A DNA stretch of 64,000 nt from Prorocentrum cordatum (lineage: Eukaryota; Sar; Dinophyceae; Prorocentrales; Prorocentraceae): contig CAUYUJ010002114.1 in the NCBI GenBank assembly GCA_963575745.1, forward strand, positions 1 through 64,000, written 5' to 3'. Shown piece by piece: positions 55,015-64,000 of the stretch. The notes below the pieces were generated by a model. The model was given only the letters and a program-made list of their open reading frames with translations. It did not search any database and was not told the DNA's origin. A program made the translations under genes and the position numbers. The first letter of the stretch is position 1. Every line of letters begins with the position of its first letter.

Positions 55015-56830
55015 TCGGAGCCCAGTTGTGAGGATGTCTCAGGCAAAACTGACTGGGCTACCTCGTGCGCGGCATCTCGGAGCCCAGAGTTGCGAGGAGG
55101 TCTCAGGCGAAATTGGCCCGACCATCTCTCGCGCGGCATTTTGGAGCCCAGAGTTGCGAGGATGGATCAGGCAAATCTGGCCGGAGTACCTCGAGCGCAT
55201 CATCTCTGTGCCCGGAGTTGCGGGGATGCATCAGGCCATATTGGCCAAGCGACCTCGGGCGCGGCATGTCTGAACCCAGAGTTGCGAAGATGTCTCAGGC
55301 GAAAATGGGCCAGATCACCTCAAGTCAGGAGCATCTCTGAGCCCAGAATTGCGAGGATGTCTCAGGCGAACCGGACTGGACAACCTCACGCGTCGCAATT
55401 TCGAGCCCAGAGTTGTGAGGATGTCTCTGGCGACATGGGCCAGATCACCTCAGGCCACAACAGTTCAGAGACCAAAGTTGCGAGGATGTCTCAGGCGAAA
55501 CGGGCCCGACCACCTCGCACGCGGCATCTCTGAGCCTGGAGTTGCGAGGATGTCCCAGGCGAAACAGGCTGGACCACCTTATGTCAGAGTATCCCTGAGC
55601 CCGCGCGCGACATCTTGGAGCCCAGAGTTGCGAAGATGTCGCAGGCAAAATTAGCCGGACCGCTTCGCACGCGGCATCTCGGAGCCCAGAGTTGCGAGGA
55701 GGTCTGAGGCGAGTTTAACTGGGCCACCTCGCGCCTGGCATCTCGGATCTCAGAGTTGCGTGAATGCCCTGGGCGAATGGGGCCAGACCACCTCAGGTCA
55801 GGGCATATCTGAGCCCAGAGTTGCGAGGATGTCACAGGCGAGTCGTGCTGGACCAACTCAGTCAGAGCATTTCCGATCCCAGAGTTTCGATGATGCCTCT
55901 GGCGAAACGGGCCCGACCACCTCGCACGCGGCATCTCTGAGCCTGGAGTTGCGAGGATGTCCCAGGCGAAACAGGCTGGACCACCTTATGTCAGAGTATC
56001 CCTGAGCCCACGCGCGACAACTTGGAGCCCAAAGTTGCGAAGATGTCGCAGGCAAAATTAGCCGGACCGCTTCGCACGCGGCATCTCGGAGCCCAGAGTT
56101 GCGAGGAGGTCTGAGGCGAGTTTAACTGGGCCACCTCGCGCCTGGCATCTCGGATCTCAGAGTTGCGTGAATGCCCTGGGCGAATGGGGCCAGACCACCT
56201 CAGGTCAGGGCATGTCTGAGCCCAGAGTTGCGAGGATGTCACAGGCGAATCGTGCTGGACCAACTCAGTCAGAGCATTTCCGATTCCAGAGTTTCGATGA
56301 TGCCTCTGGCGAAAATGGGCAAGACCACCTCGCGAGAGGTTTCTCGGAACCCAGAGCTGCGAGGAGGTCTCAGGCGAAGTGGGCCCGAACCACATCAATC
56401 CAGGACATATATGAGCCAGGAGTTGCAAGGATCCTCAGGCGAGCCGGGCCGCACCTCTTCGCGCGCGGCATCTGGGAGCCCAGAGTTGCGAAGATGTCTC
56501 AGGCGAAATTGGCCAGACCACCTCGCGCGCGGCATCTCGCAGAGTTGGGGAGGATGTCTCAGGCGAGAATGTCTGAAATAAGCTTTTCCAGATCACCTCG
56601 CGCTCGGCATGTCTGAGCCAAGAGTTGCGAGTATGTCTGAGGCGAAACGGGCTGGACATCTTCAGGTTAGGGGCATATCTGAGCCCAGAGTTGCGAGGAC
56701 GTCTCAGACGAAATAGACTGGACCACTTCGCGCGTGGCATCTTGGATCCCAGCGTTGCGAGGATGAGTCAGGCGAAATGGGCCAGGCCACCTTGCCCCTG
56801 GCAGCTCGGAGCCCAGAGTTGCGAGGAACT
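55015..56830 (+). repeat. 64-bp satellite array IV
   Basis: About 28 units; longer than array I because of an internal 407-bp duplication. Confidence 0.85.
55496..56309 (+). repeat. 407-bp tandem duplication inside array IV
   Basis: 55496-55902 and 55903-56309 are nearly identical, each starting GCGAAACGGGCCCGACCACC. Far more alike than neighbouring 64-bp units, so a recent unequal exchange of about 6.4 units. Confidence 0.8.
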
Positions 56831-56879
56831 CTCAACGCAACGCAGCGCAGCGCAATTGGAAGTGACGCAACAGAAATGC

Positions 56880-56960
56880 AATCCCATGCGTTGTAATGCC
56901 ATGCAATGCAATGCAATGCAATGCAATGGCATCCCATGCAAGTGCAATGCAGCATATGCA
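56880..56960. repeat. ATGCA pentamer repeat
   Basis: CAATGCAATGCAATGCAATG; inverted counterpart at 32085-32165. Confidence 0.8.
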
Positions 56961-57299
56961 AAATGCAAGTGCAGATGGGCATGAGACAGAGGCTTCCACT
57001 GTGGGGGATGCGGGATAAAAAGAGAGAGAGAGAGAGAGAGGAGAGAAGGAGCGCGATGAGGAGGATGTGGAGTTGTTTTCCAGGTCTCTCCATGCAACTT
57101 GGCATGAACCACAGTGCAACACCAGTAGCAGGAGGCGCGGCTGGCAACAGGATCCAGCACATCGGAAGCGAACATAGCAGGAACACGACGAGGGCCGCCG
57201 AAAGCCGCCGAGGGCCGCCGAAGGCCGCCAGGGGCTGCCGAAAGCCACCGGCGGCCGCTGAAGGCCGCCGAGGGGCGACGAGGCAGAGGAGGGCGAGGA

Positions 57300-57620
57300 G
57301 GAGGGGAGGAGGAGGAGGAGGAGGAGGAGGAGGAGGAGGAGGAGGAGGAGGGGGGAGGAGGAGGAGGAAGGAGGAGGAGGAGGAGGAGGAGGAGGAGGAG
57401 GAGGAGGAGGAGGAGGAGGAGGAGGAGGAGGAGGGGGGAGGAGGAGGAGGAGGAGGGAGGGGGGGGAGGAGGAGGAGGAGGAGGAGAGGAGGAGGGAGAG
57501 GGGAGGAGGCAAGGAGGAGGAGGAGGAGGGAGAGGACGAGGTGGTAGTAGGACGTGAAAAGAGGAAGGAAGGGGAGGAGGACAGGAGGAGGAAGTGGAGG
57601 AGGAGGAGGAGAAGGAGGAG
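57300..57620 (+). repeat. (GGA)n tract near the outer border
   Basis: Long GGA/GGG tract; a GCCGCCGAAGGCCGCC-type repeat precedes it at 57190-57280. Both correspond to the short (CTC)n and flank at 31.6-31.9 kb. Confidence 0.95.
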
Positions 57621-57744
57621 GACGACGAGGAAAAACAAGACCAGCAGCAGGAGGCGGAGCTGACAACTGGATCAAGCACATCTGGAGCCCACTTAGCAGA
57701 ACAGAAGCCCACTTAGCAGGAACACGACCCAGGATGACGCAGGG

Positions 57745-57897
57745 GTCGACGTGGAGGCGGAGGCGGAGGAGAATCGGCAGTAGCGTCGCCGTCCTTTCCC
57801 GCGGCCACGTCGTTGAGGACCAGCTCTACGTCCCAGAGCAGCGAGCCTTCGTGTGAGAGGGGGTGGGTCTCCTCCTCCTGTCCATATCTGGCACCTC
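57745..57897 (-). CDS. Possible exon next to the palindrome border
   Basis: After a good acceptor (CTGACAG|GAGGTGCC at 57898/57897) one minus frame reads ARYGQEEETHPLSHEGSLLW then DVELVLNDVAAGKDGDATAD before turning Pro-rich. 'SLLWDVELVLND' faintly recalls the closing strand of FKBP-type isomerases (L-x-F-x-V-E-L), but no active-site residues are present. Left end not defined. Confidence 0.25.
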
Positions 57898-57899
57898 CT

Positions 57900-58730
57900 G
57901 TCAGTCCTAAGATAAATAACTCGCACGGTACGGGTAACACGGCAAGCGCTGATACTACATCCACCACCGTGCCGCGAGGTAATGAACGGAGTGTCATCAT
58001 AAGCTCTCTGCATTGAGTATCGAGTATGCTCTTTACGTGTCCCACACATGCAACTCTCACACATGCTCTTCGCAACCACGCTGCTGTGAAATATGTGTGC
58101 GGGAATCCGACTCGGACAGCGGCCAGGACCTATACTCTCACAGATCACTCAGAAAATACACAATGGCGAGCGCACTGTGCGCGATGAGCACCAACAAATA
58201 CTCATACGCTTGGAAGTATGTTCCCAAATGAAACTGATACCTTTTCAAGTGATGAACCCAAGATGGCAATCAGCAGAATGAACAACCAGATAGCTGCTAG
58301 GCAAAACGCTGGGCCCCCAACATGCTAGAATTCTCTGGTAAAATATCCGGCAACATACATATCCCTTCTGCGCGTGCGCCAAAAATGCTGGTGCAGCAGA
58401 CACGTACCGCAAAACAGAGACGAGCCAACATCGCTCTGCTTTTCAGAACACGAGGCGCTCGTTTGACAAGTAACTGTCGGGCGATCCCGTCTGGGCCGCG
58501 AGATGCAAGACGCTTGCAACAAGCATATACCAAAGACTTGTCGAAAGAGGGTGTGAAAGAAGAGCGCGGGAATCCCAATTCAGTTTCCGGCCGAAACGCA
58601 GCCCGGCTAATACTTCGATGTTGGTTCGGCGCATGGCGGACGCAGCGCACTTGAACGACGGAGAGGGGCTCGTAATATTATGCGTTTTTCTGGTGCCCAG
58701 CCGTGGTGTCTTGTGCCGACGCACCGCGGT
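57900..58730. other. Unique sequence, nothing recognised
   Basis: Frames of 110-117 codons on both strands at 58297-58654 have no domain. Confidence 0.5.
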
Positions 58731-58734
58731 CGCA

Positions 58735-59115
58735 GGCAGGGGCCAGACTCAGAGGCCCACCAGGGCGACGGCTTATCCTGGCACTCGTGCGAGAGCCATG
58801 ACTCGGAAGTCACCCCTCTAGGATGAGGAGGAGGAGGAGGAGGAGGATGAGAATGAGGAGGAGGAAGAGGAAGAGGAGGAGGAGGAGGAGGAATAGGAGG
58901 AGGAGGAGGAGGCTCAAAAGGTGTGTGGCCTACCAGTCGTGCACCCCTCCCGGCATAGAAGCAAGACCGCATGGCCACACCCCCTGGGAGTGCCACACAC
59001 GCTGGCAGGCCAGGCTCCAAAGCCCACCAGGGAAGCAACGGCTTGCTGGCACCCGTGCGGCAGGCCAGGCTGAAGTGCCCACCAGGAAAACACAGACTTT
59101 CTGGCACCTGCCCAA
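58735..59115. repeat. About 57-bp repeat, three copies, plus GGA tract
   Basis: Copies at about 58738-58795, 59000-59058 and 59059-59112 share GGCCAGGCT...GCCCACCAGG...CTGGCACC. The first is separated from the others by a GGA/GAA tract (58823-58910). Confidence 0.65.
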
Positions 59116-59700
59116 TGCAAAGCCGCGTCGGGACGCGATACGTGAAAAAGCGACCCGCCCCAGTCACAGATCGCGTGCTATGGCAGGAGGCGAGGGCAGC
59201 GCCCGTGGCATTTCTGGGCGCGTTTTCCCAGGAGGGCCAACCAAATTCTCTATGGAAGTTGGAACCTTCCGCATAGAGAGGAGGAGGGGGGCTGCGATCA
59301 CACCCCACTCGGGATTAGGGCAATGAGGCCGAATGCCAATAGCCATACGGACTTTGATACTCCAGGCAGCGGTGGAGGGGAGGAGGCTGTCCTGAAAAGG
59401 CTTCGGCGCAACACCTGCACCCCTTCTGGTCCCCCCAAACACTATCCCTCCTCCACCTCCAGCTCCCCCTCGTCCTCCTTCTCCCCCTCTCTTCCTCTCC
59501 CAACTGTTTCCCCAAGGGGCTCCACAGCGGCTGGGGGGACACTCAGTCCACTAGCTTGGCCAGACTTCGGCCCAACGTGTGGCCGCATGGCCGTTTCCAA
59601 AGGCAGGGGGGGTGCGGTGGTTCGCTGTAAGCGCCTTCGATGCCACCGTACCACCTGGCACGTTGAGGCGTGGTGTAACGACACGTGCTGTCGTCTAGCG
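59116..59700. other. Unique sequence, nothing recognised
   Basis: No domain; short CTC patch near 59450-59500. Confidence 0.5.
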
Positions 59701-59759
59701 TTACGTTTTCGGAGGCCTCCTGGGCGCCTTGACGCCTGCCTGGGGCCCTCCAAGGTTAC

Positions 59760-60110
59760 CCAAAGCTTCCAGAACGAAGCAGGAGGGCCACCGTAGGCCG
59801 CCAAAATTGACCAAGAGTGCCTGAATTGTGCCCCAAGAGTGTCCCAAGAGGTGCCCAATAGACCCCAATAGTGCCCCAAGAGGTGCTGAAGGGCTCCAGC
59901 AGGCTTTCATGACTCAATGCATCCGAAGGCCTGGTCGCCAGGAAGGCCTCTCTAAGACGGCCCCAGGGGGGGGGCCCTAAGACAGCTCCAAGGGTTTCCA
60001 AGGCGGCCGAGAGGGGCCAATGGCAGCACCAAAACGGCCCAAGGAAACTCGAAGACGGCCCCAGAGATCGCGAGCGAGCCCCACAGGAGCCCAAGGCAGT
60101 CCAATGACTG
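59760..60110 (-). repeat. CCAAGAGG-type interspersed repeat, block 3
   Basis: Words such as GCCCCAAGAGTGTCCCAAGA, GACGGCCCCAG and GGGCCAATGG recur about every 12-17 bp. Confidence 0.55.
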
Positions 60111-60123
60111 CCCAAATACACCA

Positions 60124-60579
60124 TTGAAGAGCCCGTCCGGTAACAAAGACGAGATGTGTTACACGCCACGGCCCGTTGGGCGCTGTTCGACGCGTCGCTT
60201 CACGTGGGGGCTGCGCTGGCACGGCGGCAGGACTTGCCGCGGGCAGCCTGGCACGTACCAACATACAAAAACATGCCAGATGCTGCGTCTTGCCGCTGCC
60301 ACAGCTGCCACGAATACTGCTACGGCTGCTTCGACTAGGACCACTCTCAATACCAACGAATACGACTGTGGCTTACACTGGTACCACCTACTGGCACCAC
60401 CTACGCCTGCAACTTCTACCACGCATGACAATTGTGGAATGACCACTGCGACCGCGACCACTCAACGCCAATGTTATCACGACACCAATGACCACCAACA
60501 TACTACAACACTTCTTCCGACAACCACTTCTGTACACACGGCCACGTTTGCTGATGCAATGAACATGGCGAATATCTAA
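60124..60579 (+). other. Thr-rich 151-codon frame over ACN triplets
   Basis: 60300-60560 is built from degenerate ACC/ACT/ACA triplets, giving threonine runs. Low complexity; no domain and no sign of a real gene beyond the open frame. Confidence 0.3.
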
Positions 60580-60819
60580 ACTACGACTCCGGGTACCATT
60601 AATACGGCACATGCCATAATATGAGTCTGCTGGGTATCAGGACTACTCCTAAGACCAATGCAGCTACTAGTCCCACCAGTCCTCTGGGCGTAGGTGGTCT
60701 AAGGAGTTTCCTCTTCCAACTCCTTCTTCCCCTCCGGGGAGGGGTGTACCCCTCCCCCCTACCCCCTACCCTGGACCTGGACGGGGCGCCCCGCGAGGTG
60801 TCAGAGGATACTTGTTCGC

Positions 60820-61400
60820 CCAAGATGGCTCCAAGAGGGCCTCAGAAGCCCTAGATGACCTCCAAGATGGCTCACGATAGTCCAAGATGCCTCAAGTCGG
60901 CTCCCAAGATGCTCCAAGGGGCCCCTAGAACGCTCCGAGATGCCGCCGAGACCTCCAGCGAGGCCGCCAAGAGGCCAACATCTTCCAAACGCCTGAAAAA
61001 CATCAATGAAGTATACCTTCTCACCTTTTGCTTTCGATGGCCTTCCAAGGCCTCAAGATGGCTCCAAGAGGGCCCAAGAGGGCCCAAAGAGGGGCCAAAG
61101 AGAGCCCCAAGACGGCCCCAAGAGCGCTCGAAAAGTGCCCCAAGAGAGGCCCAAGAGGCGATTTCTGGCACTCTAGAATGGCAAGACTAATTGGAACTCC
61201 CCTCTGCTTGTGTCGATCTTCTCCTAGATGGCCCGAAGAGCGCCACGAAGGCACCCAAGAGCGCTCCAAGAGGGCCCCAGGAGGCGCCCAGGAGGCCCCA
61301 AGAGGCGCCCGAAGGGCCTCCGGGAGGCACCCAAGAGACCCCCAAGACGCCTCAAGAGCACACCCGAGGCACCCAAGACGCTCAAAGAGGCCCCCTGGGC
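60820..61400 (+). repeat. CCAAGAGG-type interspersed repeat, block 4
   Basis: Dense copies of GGCCCAAGAGGGCCCAAAGA-like and CCAAGATGGCTCC-like units, interrupted at about 60990-61030 by unique sequence. Confidence 0.65.
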
Positions 61401-61419
61401 TCGCCAAAATGCCACTTCT

Positions 61420-61610
61420 CCCCCTCCTCCTCCTCCTCCTCCTCCTCCTCCTCCTCCTCCTCCTCCTCCTCCTCTCCTCCTCCTCCTCCTCCTCCTCCTC
61501 CTCCTCCTCCTCCTCCTCCTCCTTGTCCACTATCTCTTGCTCCTTCCTCCTCTTCGCCCTCCTCCTCCTTCTCCTACTCCTCCTTCTCCTCCACCATCCT
61601 CCCCCTCTTG
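61420..61610 (+). repeat. (CTC)n triplet tract
   Basis: Nearly pure CTC at 61420-61530, degenerate after. Confidence 0.95.
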
Positions 61611-62335
61611 GGGTATCGGGCGGCTTCCCCCGCCCTTTGTTCTTCTCCATGCTCCCCCGATTCCCTGATCACCTCAACTCCCCTGGGCATCGTTTCTGGA
61701 TTGGCTGGTGGGGATACGCGGAGCATTAACCATTATGATAGGTATCCTCGCCAATGCCCGTCGTGCATTGGCCCGTGCATTCCGCCCTTCGCTTCTGAAT
61801 TGTTTCAGCTCAAACATGATGTAGGCACTCCGTGTCCTGGCCACACAGCATCTCTGTCCACGTCGGCCTGGTGCCCTTCTGCTGGTAGACTGTCTTCCTG
61901 ATATTCCTCCTCCTCCTCCTGCTCCTCCTCCTCGTCTTCCTCGCCCCCTTGTTCTTCTCAGGACCTTTGACGAAGCCCTTCTCGAACTTCTCTTCGACTA
62001 CAGCCGCCTCGAGCGTAGGGGACACAACTTAGCAAATTGAGAAAGCAAGAAGCATGTCGTCTGGAACCAGATGTATGGAGTCGTCTACCTCAGGAGATGG
62101 GAAAACATTAACCTGGGACCGTGCCCTGAAGAAAAGCTGTGGTTCCAAAAGTGTTTGCAAGCTTGAAGAGTCTGTTGCTTTTTAAAGGGCTGCGGACCCC
62201 CAACACACGGGGTTCACTGGCAGTCTGCCGAATTTGCTGGGCAGGCCGGCAATATACCCAGCGTGGACCCCAAACAATGTGTGCTCTAGCGGCATTCCCC
62301 AAACAGCGTTCCTTCGCTTAGGGTTGCTTACCTCT
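61611..62335. other. Unique sequence, nothing recognised
   Basis: No domain; small CTC patch at 61905-61945. Confidence 0.5.
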
Positions 62336-62344
62336 TTTCTAACG

Positions 62345-62635
62345 AACTGGGCCTGACGGCCGGTCTGGCGGCCATGTGGCCGCCGTCGCCGCCCGTCGTC
62401 TGAGCCTGGCGGCCGGTCTGGCGGCTATGTGACCGCCGTCGCCGCCCCGCCCCCGCCTCGTCGCCAGACGTCGTCTGGGCCTGGGGGCCGGTCTGGCGGC
62501 TATGTGGCCGCCGTCGCCTCCCCGTCGCCGCCTCGACGCCGTGTCGTCGTCTGGGTCTGACGGCCTGTTCGGGGGCTATGTGGCCGCCGTCGCCGCCTCG
62601 TCGCAGCCTCATCGCCGCCCCGTCGCCGCCGAGAT
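62345..62635 (+). repeat. GC-rich tandem repeat, about 4 copies
   Basis: Units of 60-80 bp share GGCCGGTCTGGCGGCTATGT then GGCCGCCGTCGCC and GTCGTCTG. Confidence 0.8.
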
Positions 62636-62639
62636 TGTA

Positions 62640-64000
62640 CAACTTAGACTGCATCATACAGACTCTCCTTTCAAAAAACGAATTCAGATCTACCACCGCC
62701 CGAGGCCGGGATTATCCGCCCCCTCTGGGGATGTGCAATTTACAACGGGTTCTGCATCTTCGTTCATTCGAAATCACAACTCATATGATCCCAACCAAGC
62801 TGGTATCGTTCTTCCCCACCATCGTTTGCAAAAAAACAGATGCGCGCACACACGTATGTCAAAAAAGCTCACGTTTAAGATCTTCTAACTCAACGCGAAA
62901 TGAAATTCACGAGAGCGCGTCGTCGAGCGCACGTTACAGTTGTTCTGATAAACGGGCGTCGTAAGGATGCCAAAACCGACAACCACGAAAACAGTTAAAA
63001 CCATATGGTGTTGCACCATTAGGTTCGAAACTAAGCTTGGGCGATTATGAGAATGTGGAAAAAAACCATGGCGTCCATCTTGTCCGTAAAATGTTATCAA
63101 TCGGGCCTCTCGCGCGCGCATGTCGAAATCATCTGAACGCTATTGCACGCGTGCTGGGGGACACGATACGTGTCACATAATGCCACGCGGGACACTCGCA
63201 TCCGTCGGCTGCGCGCGCATGCCTGTATCTTCCCAAAACTTTCATCGCCGACGCGTGGACACGAACATCGTCATCGGCGTGGTCATCATCGGCACCGTCA
63301 TCAGCCCTGCCGTCGCCTTAATCATCGTCGTCACCAGCACCGGTACAATCACCATCGTCTGCAATCGTCGGCATCCCCATGATACCGCGCACACCCGAAT
63401 GACCGACCCGCATTGGACTGCCCTCATGTTCGCGCGGCCTACGAGATGCGCAGGCAAATCCCCAACGGTCAGGGCCACCGCGACCGCGTCGGTCGCGCCA
63501 GACAAACTTGCCGCCCTGCGCGCGAGCTAGCGCGGCCGAGGCGATGCTCCAGCCAACGCCAAGCAATCATCGCAATCAATGCCGCATGGGTTGTGCAAAC
63601 CAAGTTGCGGATGGGTGGGTAGGGTGATTGCGCGAGCAGCGGAATTGCCAACTCACTGCGAACAACAATTGATTACAACGCAGAGATTGCACCACCAGAC
63701 CTTGGGGCGTAGGTGGTTTAACGAGCTTTGTCTTCTATCCCCCCCTTGCTCGTGGGAAGGGTTTTTCACGTCTCCGTGATAATAAACACCCCCCACCCGA
63801 CTGTGAGCCAACCCGGGACATGCCAGCCCCCATCCACCCACCATCTCTGCCAAAAAAATACAGGATGCACTCTGGCTCCAAATCTCGAGCATGCGCGGGC
63901 ACCCTGCGACCACTCTGCGTTGGCTTTTGATGGTGACGGCTGGGGGGCGCTGACGGGCTGTCTGTTGCGCACAAGAAACGGTGCGCGCAAGCCAACCGTC
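62640..64000. other. Unique sequence, nothing recognised
   Basis: 62640-63120 is AT-richer; 63260-63370 has a CATCGTCATC patch. No frame shows a domain. Confidence 0.5.

Larger units (their letters stand above)
51627..56830. repeat. Nested palindrome P-right
   Basis: Arrays III and IV in opposite orientation around a 2.4-kb core whose ends (52,560-52,730 and 54,850-55,030) are reverse complements. The core axis is near 53,910. Inverted copy of P-left. Confidence 0.7.
41170..57704. repeat. Giant inverted repeat, right arm
   Basis: Inverted copy of 31,563-41,160. Longer mainly because of the 6,928-bp retrotransposon at 44,699-51,626 and because of longer GGA and 64-bp arrays; shorter in the (GAC)n and CCGGACAC blocks. 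Confidence 0.9.

Noticed and set aside
32170-56830. Regular 64-bp repeats as a CRISPR array
   Set aside because: Units are directly tandem with no unique spacers, units diverge along their whole length, and the context is eukaryotic.
31563-57704. Simple assembly fold-back artefact
   Set aside because: Arms carry many independent substitutions and indels, one retrotransposon insertion and one arm-specific duplication; an artefact would give near-identical arms. Not fully excluded without reads.
1-64000. tRNA, rRNA or SL RNA genes
   Set aside because: No A/B-box pair with a cloverleaf, no rRNA core motif and no complete spliced-leader sequence were found on reading either strand.

Overview
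This window looks like nuclear DNA of a dinoflagellate. It is GC-rich and gene-poor. It holds dense (CAT)n, (GAC)n and (CTC/GGA)n triplet tracts and several unrelated 45-65 bp satellite-like arrays. Gene fragments occur as short exons separated by long introns, and one intron is bounded by a short direct repeat, as dinoflagellate introns often are. No bacterial operon, tRNA, rRNA or CRISPR array was found. A high-GC core dinoflagellate such as Prorocentrum fits, but the species is an inference.

Layout. (1) 1-31.5 kb: mostly non-coding, with decayed pieces. These include a minus-strand WWE-domain gene (exons at 2789-2904 and 103-165), a small terminal-inverted-repeat element (681-852), a degenerate plus-strand LINE reverse-transcriptase relic (about 4.6-7.85 kb), a minus-strand fragment that may be a copia RNase H tail (about 8.1-8.57 kb), a minus-strand WGR-domain exon (20500-20602), a broken coiled-coil ORF (25.37-26.1 kb) and an unassigned minus-strand ORF (28.07-28.77 kb). 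WWE and WGR are both typical of poly(ADP-ribose) polymerases, so one very long minus-strand PARP-like gene is possible but unproven. (2) 31,563-57,704: one very large imperfect inverted repeat. Its centre is an array of hairpin-forming 60-odd bp units (40.3-41.4 kb). Each arm also contains its own palindrome of about 5 kb, made from arrays of a 64-bp repeat. (3) 44,699-51,626, inside the right arm: a nearly intact tyrosine-recombinase (YR) retrotransposon of Ngaro/PAT type on the minus strand. It has gag (two frame breaks), RT-RNase H (782 aa, intact), a tyrosine recombinase (597 aa, intact) and split direct repeats in the order A1-ORFs-B1-A2-B2. (4) 57.7-64 kb: more low-complexity sequence, a possible exon beside the outer palindrome border, and two further blocks of an interspersed CCAAGAGG-type repeat.

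The most informative part is how (2) and (3) fit together. The left palindrome arm still carries the empty version of the element's target site. The two arms therefore show that the element inserted without any target-site duplication, after the palindrome formed. The internal B1/A2 junction reads exactly as the two element ends joined, as expected for a circular intermediate used by a tyrosine recombinase.

Limits: everything was read by eye, with no alignment, database or RNA evidence. Exon borders and the smaller gene fragments are tentative.
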